From: Fasciola hepatica | Lineage: Eukaryota > Platyhelminthes > Trematoda > Plagiorchiida > Fasciolidae | Assembly (NCBI GenBank): GCA_948099385.1 | Contig: CANUEZ040000020.1 | Span: 12,355,501 to 12,419,500 of the forward strand | Direction of reading: 5' to 3' | Length of the DNA stretch: 64,000 nt | Shown here: positions 25,701 through 48,800 of the stretch, in pieces | How positions within the stretch are numbered: position 1 is the first letter of the stretch | Layout: each line of letters opens with the position of its first letter | Notes under the pieces: model-generated | The model's input: the letters and a program-made list of their open reading frames with translations, nothing else | What the model was told of the DNA's origin: nothing | Database searches by the model: none | Position numbers and translations under genes: made by a program

Positions 25701-27286
25701 ATGCAGACCATATTGTTCTTATGAGTGAAGGTCCAGGTAAGTTGCGGATTTTTGTAGACAGCTCTAGCTGAAGTAGATAAGTTTTGTTTGCTGGGTAGTT
25801 ACATTTCACCAGGTGGGCAGATATCGGATGAAGTGTCGTCGCCTATACAGAAGGCGCATTTGGCTTTTACTAAACTCAGTCATATTTGACACCGGTTATC
25901 CGTTAGGGGTTGAGTGAACTTTGTGGCAGTTGGATAGTTTCTTTTATACAGCCCAGATACAACCGTCCTTAACTCGACGGTGCTGGGAGGTGGCAACCGA
26001 AACCAGAGCACAGAAGTGCAAGGTTAATGGTTGGATGAGCTGATCTATCGATCGCTAATTTGCTCATCCTAGCCCGCAACAAATGACGGCCGCGGCAGTC
26101 CGCTCTAAAAACTTGTGACCCATTTTGTCTAGGCACTCGCCACCTGGACCGTACCTAGTCCTATTCTCGTGCCAAACAGATCACTCCTCTCACCACCACA
26201 GGACCCTACTCTAAGCAAAAACCTGGCTAGTGGACTCAGTACAAATCACATCCACTTTTGTGAGCAAATCACAACAAAACACCTGATTTTCCTTACAAGT
26301 GCAACTTTTTTGGTAGGTAGACGACGTGTCAAGTGAAACAAAGCGAAGCGCTTGTTCCACAGCCCGAACCGGTCGGACTCATTTGACCGGGCCTACAGTG
26401 TGCTCAAAAAACCGGGATCACTGTTTTGTGGTCGAAATCCACAGCTTCAAAACTGAATGCTTGTTAGTAGGAAATATTGCAAAATTCACGAAACTGAAGA
26501 TGAAGTCAGGCATGTACTCATACATTACGAGTGAGCGAATCAGCGTTTAGACAATCTGACGGCTTTCACGGCCGACGCAGGAAAATCGCAAAACTAACTG
26601 CTGCCATTGCCAATAGTAGCCAAAATAGAAATTCGGAACTCCCGGGGCGGCCCGTTTTTCTCGAGCACATCGTAATCGAAAGCGATGGTGGCAAATCACC
26701 GTGAACCGTTATGAAAAAGCAAAGTCCACTCACAAACGGTTTATTACGGAAAAAATGTCAAATTTCGCTTCCTTTCATCTCCATGGCAAGCAATGAACGT
26801 AGTGATGTCACATTCCGTTATTTCGCCTAATGGAAATGGCCGCGTCACCACATACGCCTTAATAGTTTGGAGGACGAGTGCAACTTCTTCCATAGGTGGT
26901 GTCAGCGTCGATTCGCCAGGTATTTCTGTTTCGGGCCTCTTCCGCCGTTTAATATGGTCCATAATCTAGTGCTTCCAAATCTAGCCGGGAGGCTCATTCT
27001 TATAGTGATTCAATGATGCTGATTCGAGCGATATGTGGGACATTTTACGGACTGAAAATCAATGAAAAGCATAGGTTTGGAATTGGGATTCCAAAATTTT
27101 TGGGGCGTTTGACAAGCTGCTACTTTCTGAGAGTGAAACAGTTAACAGACTTGAGTGTGGCGTCGTTCAACTCAATGCTTACCGCAATCTTTTTTGGCCT
27201 TTCAGCTCGCATGTCCAGTGTGCCAGTCTGAAGAGTTGCCCTACTCAGAAACTTTGATTAACATGGCGAAAGCAACGAAAACGTGA
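1711..27286 (+). CDS. RNF25: RNF25-like RWD/RING E3 ubiquitin ligase (six coding exons, whole span)
   Basis: RNF25 is a RING E3 ligase; in animals its RWD domain docks partners and its RING recruits the ubiquitin-loaded E2. Joining 1711-1721, 1760-1822, 1869-1962, 1998-2135, 23625-23843 and 27206-27286 gives 606 nt, 201 residues plus TGA. The RWD domain covers about residues 5-102, with the typical block YPEEPPEISLRN. The RING follows: C117, C120, H137, H140, C143, C178, C181. The family context around the ring (CAICLTGF, EYHYFH, CPVC) matches RNF25 rather than RNF14. The third expected zinc Cys is Glu135 here. The protein stops 20 residues after the last Cys, so the long C-terminal tail of vertebrate RNF25 (about 460 aa in all) is absent. 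Introns 1-3 are 35-46 bp; intron 4 is 21.5 kb and packed with transposons. Start exon is tentative. Confidence 0.85.
1760..1822 (+). CDS. RNF25: RNF25 exon 2, RWD domain start
   Basis: Preceded by a pyrimidine-rich acceptor (tttcctgcag) and followed by donor gtaggt. It encodes LEDELLLLSEIFPEY, the first helix of the RWD fold where vertebrate RNF25 has a Glu/Leu-rich helix leading to the first strand. Phase is one base in and two bases out. An in-frame TAG directly after the donor means the exon cannot extend. Confidence 0.85.
1869..1962 (+). CDS. RNF25: RNF25 exon 3, RWD beta strands
   Basis: The acceptor gggtacag at 1861-1868 restores phase, giving an in-frame MQITVVVKPG and later VDLKVRIRCGSK, the beta-strand core of the RWD domain. 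A tempting second acceptor at 1879 would throw the frame and hit a stop, so 1869 is preferred. Donor is gtaaga at 1963. Confidence 0.85.
1998..2135 (+). CDS. RNF25: RNF25 exon 4, RWD YPxxPP motif
   Basis: Begins in phase 0 after a 35-bp intron and encodes 46 residues beginning YPEEPPEISLRN, the diagnostic YPxxxP turn of RWD domains. The last helix ends at VLFDIVD. The donor gtgagt at 2136 opens the 21.5-kb intron. Confidence 0.9.
2400..4206 (+). repeat. Left arm of a long inverted repeat (1.08-kb arms)
   Basis: Reverse complement of 7307-8387. After subtracting the 725 bp added by the RTE insertion at 2519-3243 (with one target duplication) the arm is 1,082 bp, essentially the same as the partner. 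Similarity is high throughout; a 97-codon frame at 3725-4018 is repeated identically in the other arm. The block around 3254-3350 resembles the leader before the Ty3 gag at 13080-13202. I do not recognise the rest, and there is no convincing protein. Confidence 0.9.
2519..3233 (-). mobile_element. RTE-A LINE copy, 5'-truncated, with target duplication
   Basis: A 3' fragment of an RTE-clade non-LTR retrotransposon. The - strand reads the C-terminal domain of the polymerase, with YGCETWSLRAEDIRHLEVF and FDHRCLRSIARIGWNSR, followed by a 3' UTR and a tail of GAT repeats at the low-coordinate end. The 10-bp repeats atcctcataa at 2509-2518 and 3234-3243 flank it. The other arm of the surrounding inverted repeat keeps the uninterrupted site (about 8268-8277), which proves both borders. 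Confidence 0.9.
5005..5238 (-). mobile_element. tRNA-derived SINE copy 1
   Basis: Shares its body with copies near 9345, 18465, 20186 and 33459. On the - strand a perfect RNA polymerase III B box, GGTTCGAATCC, lies at 5208-5218, and the 3' end is A-rich (low-coordinate end near 5005). The A-box half of the head is poorly preserved. It lies in the spacer of the 2400-8387 inverted repeat. Confidence 0.8.
5239..6039. other. Unassigned intronic sequence
   Basis: Spacer of the inverted repeat between the SINE and the 1.1-kb repeat. Short open frames exist on both strands (for example 5665-5997 +, 110 codons) but show no recognised motif. Confidence 0.4.
6040..7190 (+). repeat. Diverged 1.1-kb repeat, copy 1 (family R1)
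   Basis: Aligns colinearly with 15052-16205 through many short anchors, for example tatggactgtccac in both, the gtatattcactt block and the CGACC-T-TT block at the end. The level of similarity is moderate, implying an old family. No coding capacity or terminal structure was recognised; it could be a non-autonomous element. Confidence 0.7.
7307..8387 (-). repeat. Right arm of the long inverted repeat, with the empty RTE site
   Basis: Reverse complement of the 2400-4206 arm without the RTE insertion. The 3.1-kb spacer between arms is 4207-7306. The pre-insertion target survives at about 8268-8277. Small substitutions separate the arms. Confidence 0.9.
8388..9344. other. Unassigned intronic sequence
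   Basis: No gene, repeat partner or recognisable motif was found between the inverted-repeat arm and the next SINE. Open frames at 8463-8756 and 8900-9175 (+) lack family features. Confidence 0.4.
9345..9545 (-). mobile_element. tRNA-derived SINE copy 2, head missing
   Basis: Body matches the other copies closely through the block ending ctgtctaccacc, then stops before the tRNA-like head. The A-rich 3' end is at the low-coordinate side. A fragment of an RTE-A 3' end follows within about 60 bp. Confidence 0.75.
9605..9720 (+). mobile_element. RTE-A 3' end fragment
   Basis: The 3' UTR of the RTE-A family (attcaacgtgcaacatggtg) ending in the GAT-repeat tail near 9708-9720. Only about 115 bp remain, a severe 5' truncation. 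It abuts the end of the antisense Ty3 element. Confidence 0.8.
9740..11563 (-). pseudogene. Ty3/gypsy pol (protease, RT, RNase H, integrase start), degenerate
   Basis: Domains run in the expected order on the - strand. The aspartic protease near 11430-11500 has ALANTGSFKSF, where the catalytic Asp of the DTG triad is Asn. The reverse transcriptase at 10529-10882 shows FITLDLKNAYYQIP, PSGVTNGVACFQR and YVDN in place of YVDD. RNase H lies near 10100-10280 (LETDASDIAMAATLNQ and VAFFSRTL) and the integrase zinc region near 9760-9850 (HPGVTRMFHLVRS). Stops and frameshifts interrupt all domains. The gag half is at 12310-13070, separated by an RTE-B insertion. The element is antisense to RNF25 in its intron 4. 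Confidence 0.9.
11431..12306 (+). repeat. Source copy of an 876-bp segmental duplication
   Basis: Matches 37499-38374 over the same length with only about eight substitutions seen by eye. It contains about 133 bp of antisense Ty3 protease, the target duplication, and the whole RTE-B insert, so the chimeric junction itself has been copied. Confidence 0.9.
11575..12309 (+). mobile_element. RTE-B LINE copy, 5'-truncated, inserted in the Ty3 element
   Basis: Encodes the RTE polymerase C-terminus: CRSIARIW-like region near 11770, then LSWLGHVLRMSPDR near 11890, with the 3' UTR (gagatagcaaccgcagcc) and a TGAAC-repeat tail at 12295-12310. An 11-bp target duplication, acgttcggcgt at 11564-11574 and acgttcggcat at 12310-12320, differs at one base. 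Removing the insert rejoins the Ty3 gag zinc knuckle to the protease region in one frame, which supports the borders. The left part of the segment is duplicated at 37499-38374. Confidence 0.9.
12310..13070 (-). pseudogene. Ty3/gypsy gag with zinc knuckles, degenerate
   Basis: Gag forms the virus-like particle of Ty3 elements. The capsid-like part reads around 12925-12665 (ARHILSTTLLIHEQSLDQF, then LAKDCGF), and the nucleocapsid around 12480-12310 has CHFCGSG..H...C and CKACGKTG....C motifs, the second lacking its His. An ATG near 13062 is the probable start. Frameshifts separate the parts. Downstream pol continues at 11563 after the RTE-B insert. Confidence 0.85.
13071..13202 (-). repeat. Leader or LTR-end region of the Ty3 element
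   Basis: Immediately upstream of gag on the - strand. About 95 bp (including aaaggcctcgcctttt and the ttaattagtc block) are shared with both arms of the 2400-8387 inverted repeat. No primer-binding site could be assigned with confidence. Confidence 0.5.
13203..13555 (+). pseudogene. RTE LINE RT C-terminal fragment
   Basis: Reads the region where RTE polymerases have FANLWHRRDIRLSLKG and CETWPLRVED; here the frame is broken but THL WRRxDIR-like and RVEDARC-like residues appear in alternating frames. It faces a - strand RTE endonuclease fragment tail to tail at 13556-13560. Confidence 0.65.
13560..14250 (-). pseudogene. RTE LINE endonuclease (APE) fragment
   Basis: The endonuclease nicks target DNA for target-primed reverse transcription. 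The - strand shows FNVRTLM near 14060, ALLDQIPVNGRLCAVRL near 13820, HLFVSLAYAPTDCT near 13720 and GDMDAKFG near 13590, in the family order. The catalytic GDxN is GDMDA. Only the endonuclease half is present. Frameshifts and stops abound. Confidence 0.7.
14251..15051. other. Unassigned; possible 5' leader of the RTE fragment
   Basis: Follows the RTE endonuclease on its 5' side. Frames at 14272-14532 (+) and 14293-14592 (-) show no family motif. No repeat partner was found. Confidence 0.35.
15052..16205 (+). repeat. Diverged 1.1-kb repeat, copy 2 (family R1)
   Basis: Colinear with 6040-7190. Its first 301 bp (15052-15352) also form the left arm of an inverted repeat with 17001-17302. No coding content is recognised. 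Confidence 0.75.
16380..16745 (+). repeat. Imperfect repeats with alternating purine-pyrimidine CA/TG runs
   Basis: Three related blocks (near 16437, 16552 and 16705) share a tgtgcatgcacac or gcgcacac...gcatgc core, and two of them are preceded by a gat(a)atccct...agattat block. It is a diverged tandem array with Z-DNA-like alternating steps, inside the spacer of the 15052-17302 inverted repeat. Confidence 0.45.
17001..17302 (-). repeat. Inverted partner of 15052-15352 (family R1, copy 3 fragment)
   Basis: Reverse complement of the first 301 bp of R1 copy 2, with only scattered mismatches (for example cgcgagaa against cgcgggaa). This is much closer than R1 copy 1 is to copy 2, so it derives from a recent inverted duplication. 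The spacer is 1.65 kb. Confidence 0.9.
17330..19800 (-). pseudogene. CR1-like LINE (endonuclease plus RT), degenerate
   Basis: In - strand order: endonuclease near 19800-19250 with EMFLEYLHDQTVRTEGVV and GDHNCPEID; the linker near 19150-18980 with PSWWNHPADRAQERKR; RT motif near 18060-17990 reading KAFDFVNQHIG; and the C-terminal region 17806-17330 with IFKLFSLERRKHLLKTITLL. The order and spacing suit one CR1-type ORF2, interrupted by a SINE at 18465-18722. Stops and frameshifts are frequent and the endonuclease GDFN is GDHN. Confidence 0.75.
18465..18722 (-). mobile_element. tRNA-derived SINE copy 3
   Basis: Body and A-rich 3' end match the other copies. The head end on the - strand keeps the A-box-like gagtgattcagagcg, but the B box is decayed. 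It interrupts the CR1-like LINE between its linker and RT regions. Confidence 0.8.
20002..20154. repeat. Hairpin: 50-bp inverted repeat with 53-nt loop
   Basis: Arms 20002-20051 and 20105-20154 pair with two mismatches. It lies between the CR1-like LINE and a SINE fragment. There is no homology to other hairpins in the window. Confidence 0.9.
20186..20293 (+). mobile_element. SINE fragment, opposite orientation
   Basis: Starts with gtaggtggtagac, the reverse complement of the ctaccacctac block in the other copies, and continues through the aggccttatgtggtt block. The head and 3' end are missing. Confidence 0.65.
20330..23105 (+). pseudogene. Jockey/CR1-superfamily LINE, nearly complete ORF2, degenerate
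   Basis: The endonuclease is in one frame at 20616-21086: VVYRPPNSSDLSIFDF, ILGDFNIHNRDW (catalytic GDFN intact), then ALPPLGASDHCII (SDH intact). The RT follows with KPPGPDDIPLISLKMC (21670-21730), ISKAF (22055) and PFADDAT (22308-22330, catalytic Asp pair intact). The C-terminal block RPALEYCSHVWGGAS is at about 22710-22760. At least six frame changes and stops interrupt the RT. It is a different family from the CR1-like LINE just before it. Same strand as RNF25, inside its intron 4. Confidence 0.85.
23106..23624 (+). other. End of RNF25 intron 4
   Basis: Single-copy-looking sequence leading to the acceptor tcgattttag at 23624. No element recognised. Confidence 0.5.
23625..23843 (+). CDS. 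RNF25: RNF25 exon 5, RING finger first half
   Basis: Encodes residues 103-175. Zinc ligands C117 and C120 (CAIC), H137 and H140 (YHYFH) and C143 are present; the expected Cys before YHYFH is Glu135. A tempting acceptor nine bases downstream (ttctgcag) breaks the reading phase, so the ttttag site is chosen. It ends SPGLR before donor gtaaga. The exon continues after the RING half with an acidic stretch, NRELEELLSKD, where vertebrate RNF25 has a Glu/Gln-rich insert before CPVC. Confidence 0.9.
23844..24639 (+). other. RNF25 intron 5, first part
   Basis: Contains a possible 40-bp SINE remnant at 24112-24150 (accggtaatagtggg). Otherwise nothing recognised. Confidence 0.4.
24640..26035 (+). pseudogene. 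RTE-B LINE copy in RNF25 intron 5, 5'-truncated
   Basis: Reads the inter-domain region (DARRSVSADATFNDLRKSL near 24665), then RT with AGFRPDQSCIDHIFTLRQ, LKAAFDSVDRRVLW, ESGVRQGYPLSPSLF and KYADHIVL, where the second catalytic Asp is His. The finger-palm region is open for 202 codons at 25163-25771. The C-terminal region is mostly deleted: after 25900 the sequence jumps to a TGxxAACCG-type 3' UTR near 25990-26020. The endonuclease is missing. Confidence 0.85.
26036..27205 (+). other. RNF25 intron 5, last part
   Basis: No element recognised. A - strand frame of 72 codons at 26744-26962 begins with a basic stretch (MDHIKRRKRPETE) and has no known motif; I cannot say whether it is expressed. 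The acceptor is ggcctttcag ending at 27205. Confidence 0.4.
27206..27286 (+). CDS. RNF25: RNF25 exon 6, RING second half and stop
   Basis: Phase-0 terminal exon of 27 codons starting LACPVCQSEELPYSE: the last zinc pair C178 and C181 of the RING, then a 20-residue tail and TGA. The CPVC pair in the expected phase right after a strong acceptor is the main evidence. A possible poly(A) signal follows at 27587-27592. Confidence 0.9.
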   Translation, partial: LACPVCQSEELPYSETLINMAKATKT

Positions 27287-27402
27287 CGCGATAGGATTTT
27301 TATTCCACGGATCGCCATTACTTCCATCGCCATCCACCGCGTCTTTCAGTGATCTTGCAAACAGTGCATTTCCTGCACGTGCAGAGAAGTTTGAAACGTC
27401 TT

Positions 27403-27408
27403 TTTATT
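27403..27408 (-). terminator. Candidate poly(A) signal of APH-1
   Basis: AATAAA on the - strand, about 270 bp after the APH-1 stop codon at 27679-27681. Another AATAAA on the - strand at 27299-27304 lies closer to RNF25. Assignment by position only. Confidence 0.35.
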
Positions 27409-27586
27409 GTATGATAAATTTCCTGTTACCCGTTTTTACGGCTTGTGAAAGAAACAGACCACCGGGAGACGGATTTCGCACCTGTTAACTAACAACAGTC
27501 TATTTACAGTTCTGTGTATATGAACGTAGGGAGGAGTAAGTTAAAAATGCTAATAAGCTCTGTCACAAAATAAGCATGTTTTGGCG

Positions 27587-27592
27587 AATAAA
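27587..27592 (+). terminator. Candidate poly(A) signal of RNF25
   Basis: AATAAA about 300 bp downstream of the RNF25 stop. With the - strand signals it implies the two 3' UTRs overlap or nearly overlap. Assignment by position only. Confidence 0.3.
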
Positions 27593-27678
27593 TTGATGGT
27601 CTCCAGTTTGCATATGAAGTCAATTTGAAATTACATAGTCATTACGTTCATGAGATCTCTGTCATCCGGAAAGTGCTT

Positions 27679-43133
<15,455 letters not shown>

Positions 43134-43299
43134 TTCGGGTGAGACTGGCGGCAACACAATCGGTCTTCACGGGAACCAGCGCTGCGAGGAATAGGAATCG
43201 TTTATGCGGAATTGTCTGAATAAGATGGGTGGTACAACTGACTAAACTTGATTTAATTTTGGATGGCCCACGACGTATTATGAGCGCACAGTTTAACTT

Positions 43300-43670
43300 A
43301 TCACGTTATCATTCTTGGAATTTAACCCTGTCTAATCTCAACATTGCTGATACGGTGTTCCCGTCACATTCCAGCAGTATTACGAAGATATCGATGCTCA
43401 AACACAGTCACTGCGTATTTTCTACTAATAACGGACATGTTTCTGAGCCGTATAAAGGGATTGATCTAACTGAGGCATTGTAAACTAGACTCCCGGCAGA
43501 CAGTCGGATGCCACGCCAACGGCAAAAGTGAAACGCACTTTCTGAAAATCTAACGACGCTACATCCGATATCCGACTATCTAGGGAGATATAACTGTCCA
43601 GGTAACAAAACTTATTAGCTTCAGTTAGGGTTTCATCTGACAGAACAAGGTTTCATGGAGCGTGTAGGGT
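43300..43670 (-). pseudogene. RTE-B LINE internal fragment
   Basis: Shares with 40400-40640 the ccaggtaacaaaact, tctgagccgtat and gatatcgatgct-like blocks, i.e. the RT C-terminal region on the - strand. About 170 bp upstream of the APH-1 start codon, so its tail end faces the promoter region. Confidence 0.6.
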
Positions 43671-44282
43671 GTCTGGTAGAGAAAGTACCTGAGTTGGTAG
43701 AATGTAGTGCCCTTAAGGTATCCTCCACCTCTGTTATCTCCAGAAAGTGACCAGCTCTCACCTGGAGCTAGATAAAGCTAAACCATGCATTAGCGGTTAC
43801 ACTCCGGCAAACTCCGTGACAAAGGGTCTGAACCAGGCTGGGAGTGACTAAGGCCCACAAGCTTCGGTGGGACGGTGTTTGACATGCGAGGACAGTTACC
43901 TCTAAAAGGGCGGACGAGATCTGCTGTATAACCCAATAATCAGGAAGGAAATCTGTCGAAGTCACAGGGCTGTGTGGAGCCTGGGTTGAATTTAATTGAA
44001 CCGAATGATGAACAAACCATTGGGAGCCAACGGTAACCACGCATCAACAGGCGGCTGTTTTGCAGCAAATGCTTAGTTGTGAAAATGTTAGAGATGTGAC
44101 CTCGAAAAAGACCGACTGACGCTGGGGAGGTCATTTGTACCAAACATCTATGAAATTTCATGACCAAGCCATCGTGAAGCCAGCTTATCTTGTCCAAGGA
44201 GCCAGCCGTAGTAACGTACCCAACTGCCTGAATACCCTCGCGTTTATCAAAGGCCAACCACCACCGTGTTCCTTGACATCAA

Positions 44283-45741
44283 TCATCATCATCATCATCG
44301 TACAGCGTTAAACAGTAGGGCAAGCCCCAATGACCACTGCCTTCCTCACCATGTTGCACGTTGAATTAGAAAGTATGAATATACAAGATGGACAGGGAGT
44401 GAACCTACATGGGTGGGAAAAGAAAAGAATGCCCTAGTAGCCAACACACGGAATACACAGTCTAACTGTACAAACGTACACCGATCAAACATTCTGATTC
44501 GATAGAAAGTGACAACACGATCTCCACTGTTCGCGGTTCGCAGCCATATCCTTCAGTGTCTCCAGCCAACTGGTATACGGATCTTTTGGACCCCAACCAC
44601 GAAGACGTGAAGCACCTACTTTTCCTAAGTCTGCTGTACATTTTCTCATTCCTCGCTGTCACGTCATCTGTTGACCTCCATGTGGTCTCTTCCACTCCCT
44701 AGGAGGAACGGAGAATAGGACACGGTACGGTAGACGTGTGCTTGCCATACGTAACACGTGTCCCAACCAACGAAGTCTACTAAGTTGGATACGCGGTGAC
44801 AGAACGTTCTTTGAATTGTACCCAATACTCGATTTCTTACCTCATCAATGCCTGCTCGGCTATTCCACCCAATCCTAGTGATACTACGTAAACATCGATG
44901 GTCGAAAACGTCAAGACGACGAATATCTTCAGCACGCAGACTCCAAGTTTCGCAACCACACAACAAAACTGAACGCACTGCGGCACAGTATACACGACCT
45001 TTCAACTTCAGTGAAATATCAGATCGGCGCCAGAAGTGCTTCAGTCCAGCGTACGCCGCTCGAACCTTTGATATACGCGTGCTCACCTCTACTACTGTGC
45101 TCTCATCCGTCGTCACGCTGCTGCCGAGGTAGGTGAAACGGTTGACAACTGACAGCATCTCCCCATCGAGCATCAAGCTCGGAATCGTTGACGTCCAGTC
45201 CTGTAACATCACCTTGAACTTTGAAGATGCAAAGCGCATGCCGAATGGAGCTACAGCTCTTGGGAGTCTAGTGCACGCTGAGCATGTTCCGTGGATTCGA
45301 ACAACGTCGTCTGCGTAATCTAGGTCACATAGCTTTTCACTATCTCCTAGTTCGATGCCTACATCCTGAAGATTTTGCAAAGCACTCTCCATTATTTCGT
45401 CCATGACGAAGTCAAAAAGGAATGATGACAAAGGGCATCCTTGCCGAACACCACTGGTCGTTTCGAACCGACCGGATAGTTCACCGTAAACCCTAACGCG
45501 GCCAGAAGTATGAGAATACAATGATCTCAGTAGGTTCAGGAACTTCTGGGGCATACCTTTTCGATGAAGAGTACTAAAAAGTGCTGTTCGATCAACTGAA
45601 TCGAAGGCGCCTTTCAGGTCTAAGAAAATCATCATTGTTGGTCGGCGGTGCGTGTGACGCGTTTCAAGTAGTCGGCGAAGAGTAAAAATCTGGTCGATGC
45701 ATCCTCCACCTGGGCGGAATCCAGCATGCTGTTCGCGGACA
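44283..45741 (-). mobile_element. RTE-A LINE copy with 14-bp target duplications
   Basis: 5'-truncated RTE. A single frame of 404 codons (45878-44664, first 45 from flank) spans FRPGGGCIDQIFTLRRLLE, LDLKGAFDSVDRTALF, TTSGVRQGCPLSSFLF, LDYADDVV (catalytic pair intact), TYLGSSVTTDESTVVEVS and GCETWSLRAEDIRRLDVF. An 8-nt deletion just after YADDVV shifts part of the frame. The tail of GAT repeats lies at the low end. Flanking ttccttgacatcaa at 44269-44282 and 45742-45755 is exact. Probably one of the youngest insertions here. Confidence 0.95.
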
Positions 45742-45895
45742 TTCCTTGACATCAAGGCTGCCTTTGGCTCTGCAGATGTTTGCCCTATGGACTTGCATAC
45801 TGAGAAACGACGCGCCCAAGAAGTACGTTTCCAACCAAAAGATCTACATAAGCAGACCTCGGACAGGGTTAAGGTCAACAGGCAACATGATCAAG

Positions 45896-48800
45896 AGTAT
45901 CGTACAGCGTTAAACAGTAGGGCAAGCCCCAATGACCACTGCCTTCCTCACCATGTTGCACGTTGAATTAGAAAGTATGAATATACAAGATGGACAGGGA
46001 GTGGACCTACATGGGTGGGAAAAGAAAAGAATGCCCTAGTAGCCAACACACGGAATACACAGTCTAACTGTACAAACGTACACCGATCAGTCATTCTGAT
46101 TCGATATAAAGTGACAACACGATCGCCACTGCTCGCGGTTCGCTGCTATATCCTTCAGTGTCTCCAGCCAACTGGTAGACGGATCTTTTGGACCCCAACC
46201 ACGAAGACGTGAAGCACCTACTTTTCCTAAGTCTGCTGTACATTTTCGCATTCCCCGTTGCCATGTCATTTTTTGACCTCCATATGATTTCTTCCACTCC
46301 CGAGGAGGAACGGAAAACAGGGCACGGTGTGGTAGAGGTGTCTGGCGTAAGGAACACGTGCCTCAACCAACACAGTCTACTAATCTGGATATGCTGTGAT
46401 AGGACATTCCCTGAATTGTACCCAATACTCGATTTCTGACCTCAGCATTGCTTACTTGGTCATTTCATCCAATCTTAGCGATACTACGTAAACACTGATG
46501 GCCGAAAACCTCAAAACGAAGAATACCTTCCGCACGCAGACCCCAGGTCTCACAACTAGACAAAAAAACTGAACGCACCGCGGCATAGTACACATGACCC
46601 CTCAACTTCAGCGAAATATCAGGTCGGCGCCACAAGTGCTTTAGTCCAACGTACATCACTCGAGCCCTGAATGTGAGCATGTTCATCTCTACTACCGTGC
46701 TCCCATCTGTCGTCATGCTTCTGCCGAGGTAAGTAAAGCGGTCAATAACTACCAGCACCTCCCATCGAGCATCAAGCTCGGAACCGCTGACGTCCAGTCT
46801 TGCAATATCGTTTTGCATTTTGAAGGTGCAAGGCACCTTCCGAGTGGAGCTACAGATCTTGTGGGTCTATCTAGTGCAAGTTGTGAATGTTCCGTGCATT
46901 CGAACAAGCAAACAAGGTCGGCTGCATAATCCAGGTCACAGCTTCTCACTATTTCCCAGTTCGACGCCCATATCTTGAAGATTTCGCAAGGCATTCTTCA
47001 TTATCTCGTCCACGATAAAGTTGAACAGGAATGGATAAATGGGATATCCTTGTCGAACTCTGCTGGTCGTTCCGAACGGACTGGACAGTTTACCGTAAAC
47101 CCTTACGCGGCCAGAAGTATGAGAGCACAATGATCTCAGCAGATTCACGAACTTCTATGGCATACCTTTTCGGTGAAGAGCACTGAATAGCGCTGTTCAG
47201 TCAACTGAATCGAAGACGTCTCTCAAGTCGAAGAAAGCCATTATTGTCGGCCGACGGTGGGTGTATATGATGCTTCTCAAGTAATTGACGAAGAGTAAAA
47301 CTTTGGTCGATGTATCTTCGACCTGGGCGGAATCCGGTCCGCTGTTCGCGGGCGTTTCTCTTGCGAGCCGGTGTAAGACGACGCAGCAAAATCGAAGCCA
47401 ATACCTTGGCGACTATCGGAACTAAACCGACTCGACGATGGTCACCACAGTCATTGCGTATTCCCTTTTTGAGGATAGGTACAACCAATGACTCATCTCA
47501 TAGTAACGGAATAGATCCTCTTTCCAAACGTCACGGATCAAGGCGATGAGTGATTTTATCAACGCACCGTTACCTATTTTGAAAACAACTGGAGGAAGTC
47601 CGTCGGAACCGGTTGCTTTCACTCGTTTTAGTATTCGAATGCATGACTCCACTTCCGATGAGGGCTCCAGTGATGCTCCTTAGAAAATCGCAGTTGTTGA
47701 CGTCAGGGTAACTAAATCAGCACGCGGACAGCTAAACTACTCTCTGAAGTATTTGGCACAACAGTTGAGCCTTTGCTGTTTGCCATGAATAGGCTCTCCA
47801 TTTCTATCGCACATCGTTTCACTGACTGCGGCTCACCATGCACCGATGTCACGATGTTTGAACAATCTTTGACTGTTACCTGAAGCAGCTGCTACTTCCA
47901 TTTCTTCACCTATCTTGATCCACCAATTTTCGCCATCTTTCTTAGGGCTTTTGGTAACTTGCTTTTGTAAATTTCTCTGCATCTCGTTTTCTTCATCTCC
48001 TCACAGTTTTAGAGCTGACGTTTTTTCTTCACTAGACTCAGTGAATCTTGAGAAATCCCGTGTCTCTGATTAACATCGGATCTAGGACCACACGCGAAAC
48101 TTGCTGCCACGTGTATTGCCTGCTGGATATGGACCCAATGGTTATCTACATTACCGTTCGTCGTAGATCCTACCTCATCTGATAATTTTTGTTCAGAACT
48201 GGTGCGAACTTCTGGATCAGACAAACGTTTTACAGCTAACTGCGTCCGTGGAGCTGGAGAGATAATCGCATTAAAACTAATGCATAGTCCGACTCTACGT
48301 AGATGGACCAGTAGGATCTACAGTTCTGGACAGAACTGTTCCACCGCTAGCTTACTGAAATATGATCAATCTGGTTCAGAGTACCTGTAGCGTTAGGACA
48401 CCATGTCGTCGTGTGATGCGGGCTGTGCGGACATTTGTACTAGACAGGAATAACCCAATTTTCTGCGCAGAACTGAAGCCTATTCCCGTTATCTGTAAGC
48501 TGAGAGTGTAAAGTACAACGGCCACTTAAGCTTCTGATGCACTAAGTTTGCTCACGTGTGCAGTAGAATCACCAGCTAGCACTACAATGCCAAAGCCTTT
48601 GCTCCTGCGAACGAGAGTGGTGAGTTCATCATAGAACATCCTTCTGGGTGTCAAAGTTGGAGTTTGTTGGAGCGTGTCCCGAGATTACAAACAAACTGTA
48701 GTTAACACAGTTTTCCTTTCGAACACCAACTGACCGCTAAAGTCATACAACACACAAAAGACTATTAATCGGGATTCAGTCCAAAAGGGCAGCCCCGGCC

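Noticed and set aside
43768..44257. Host exons on - (105- and 90-codon frames)
   Set aside because: No domain, and the + strand here appears to be a decayed RTE; the frames are probably chance.
45697..45966. 89-codon + frame starting in RTE-A and ending in the next RTE-A copy
   Set aside because: A chimeric reading across two insertions and the short RTE-C piece; only the central KAAFGSAD part is meaningful and it is annotated as RTE-C.
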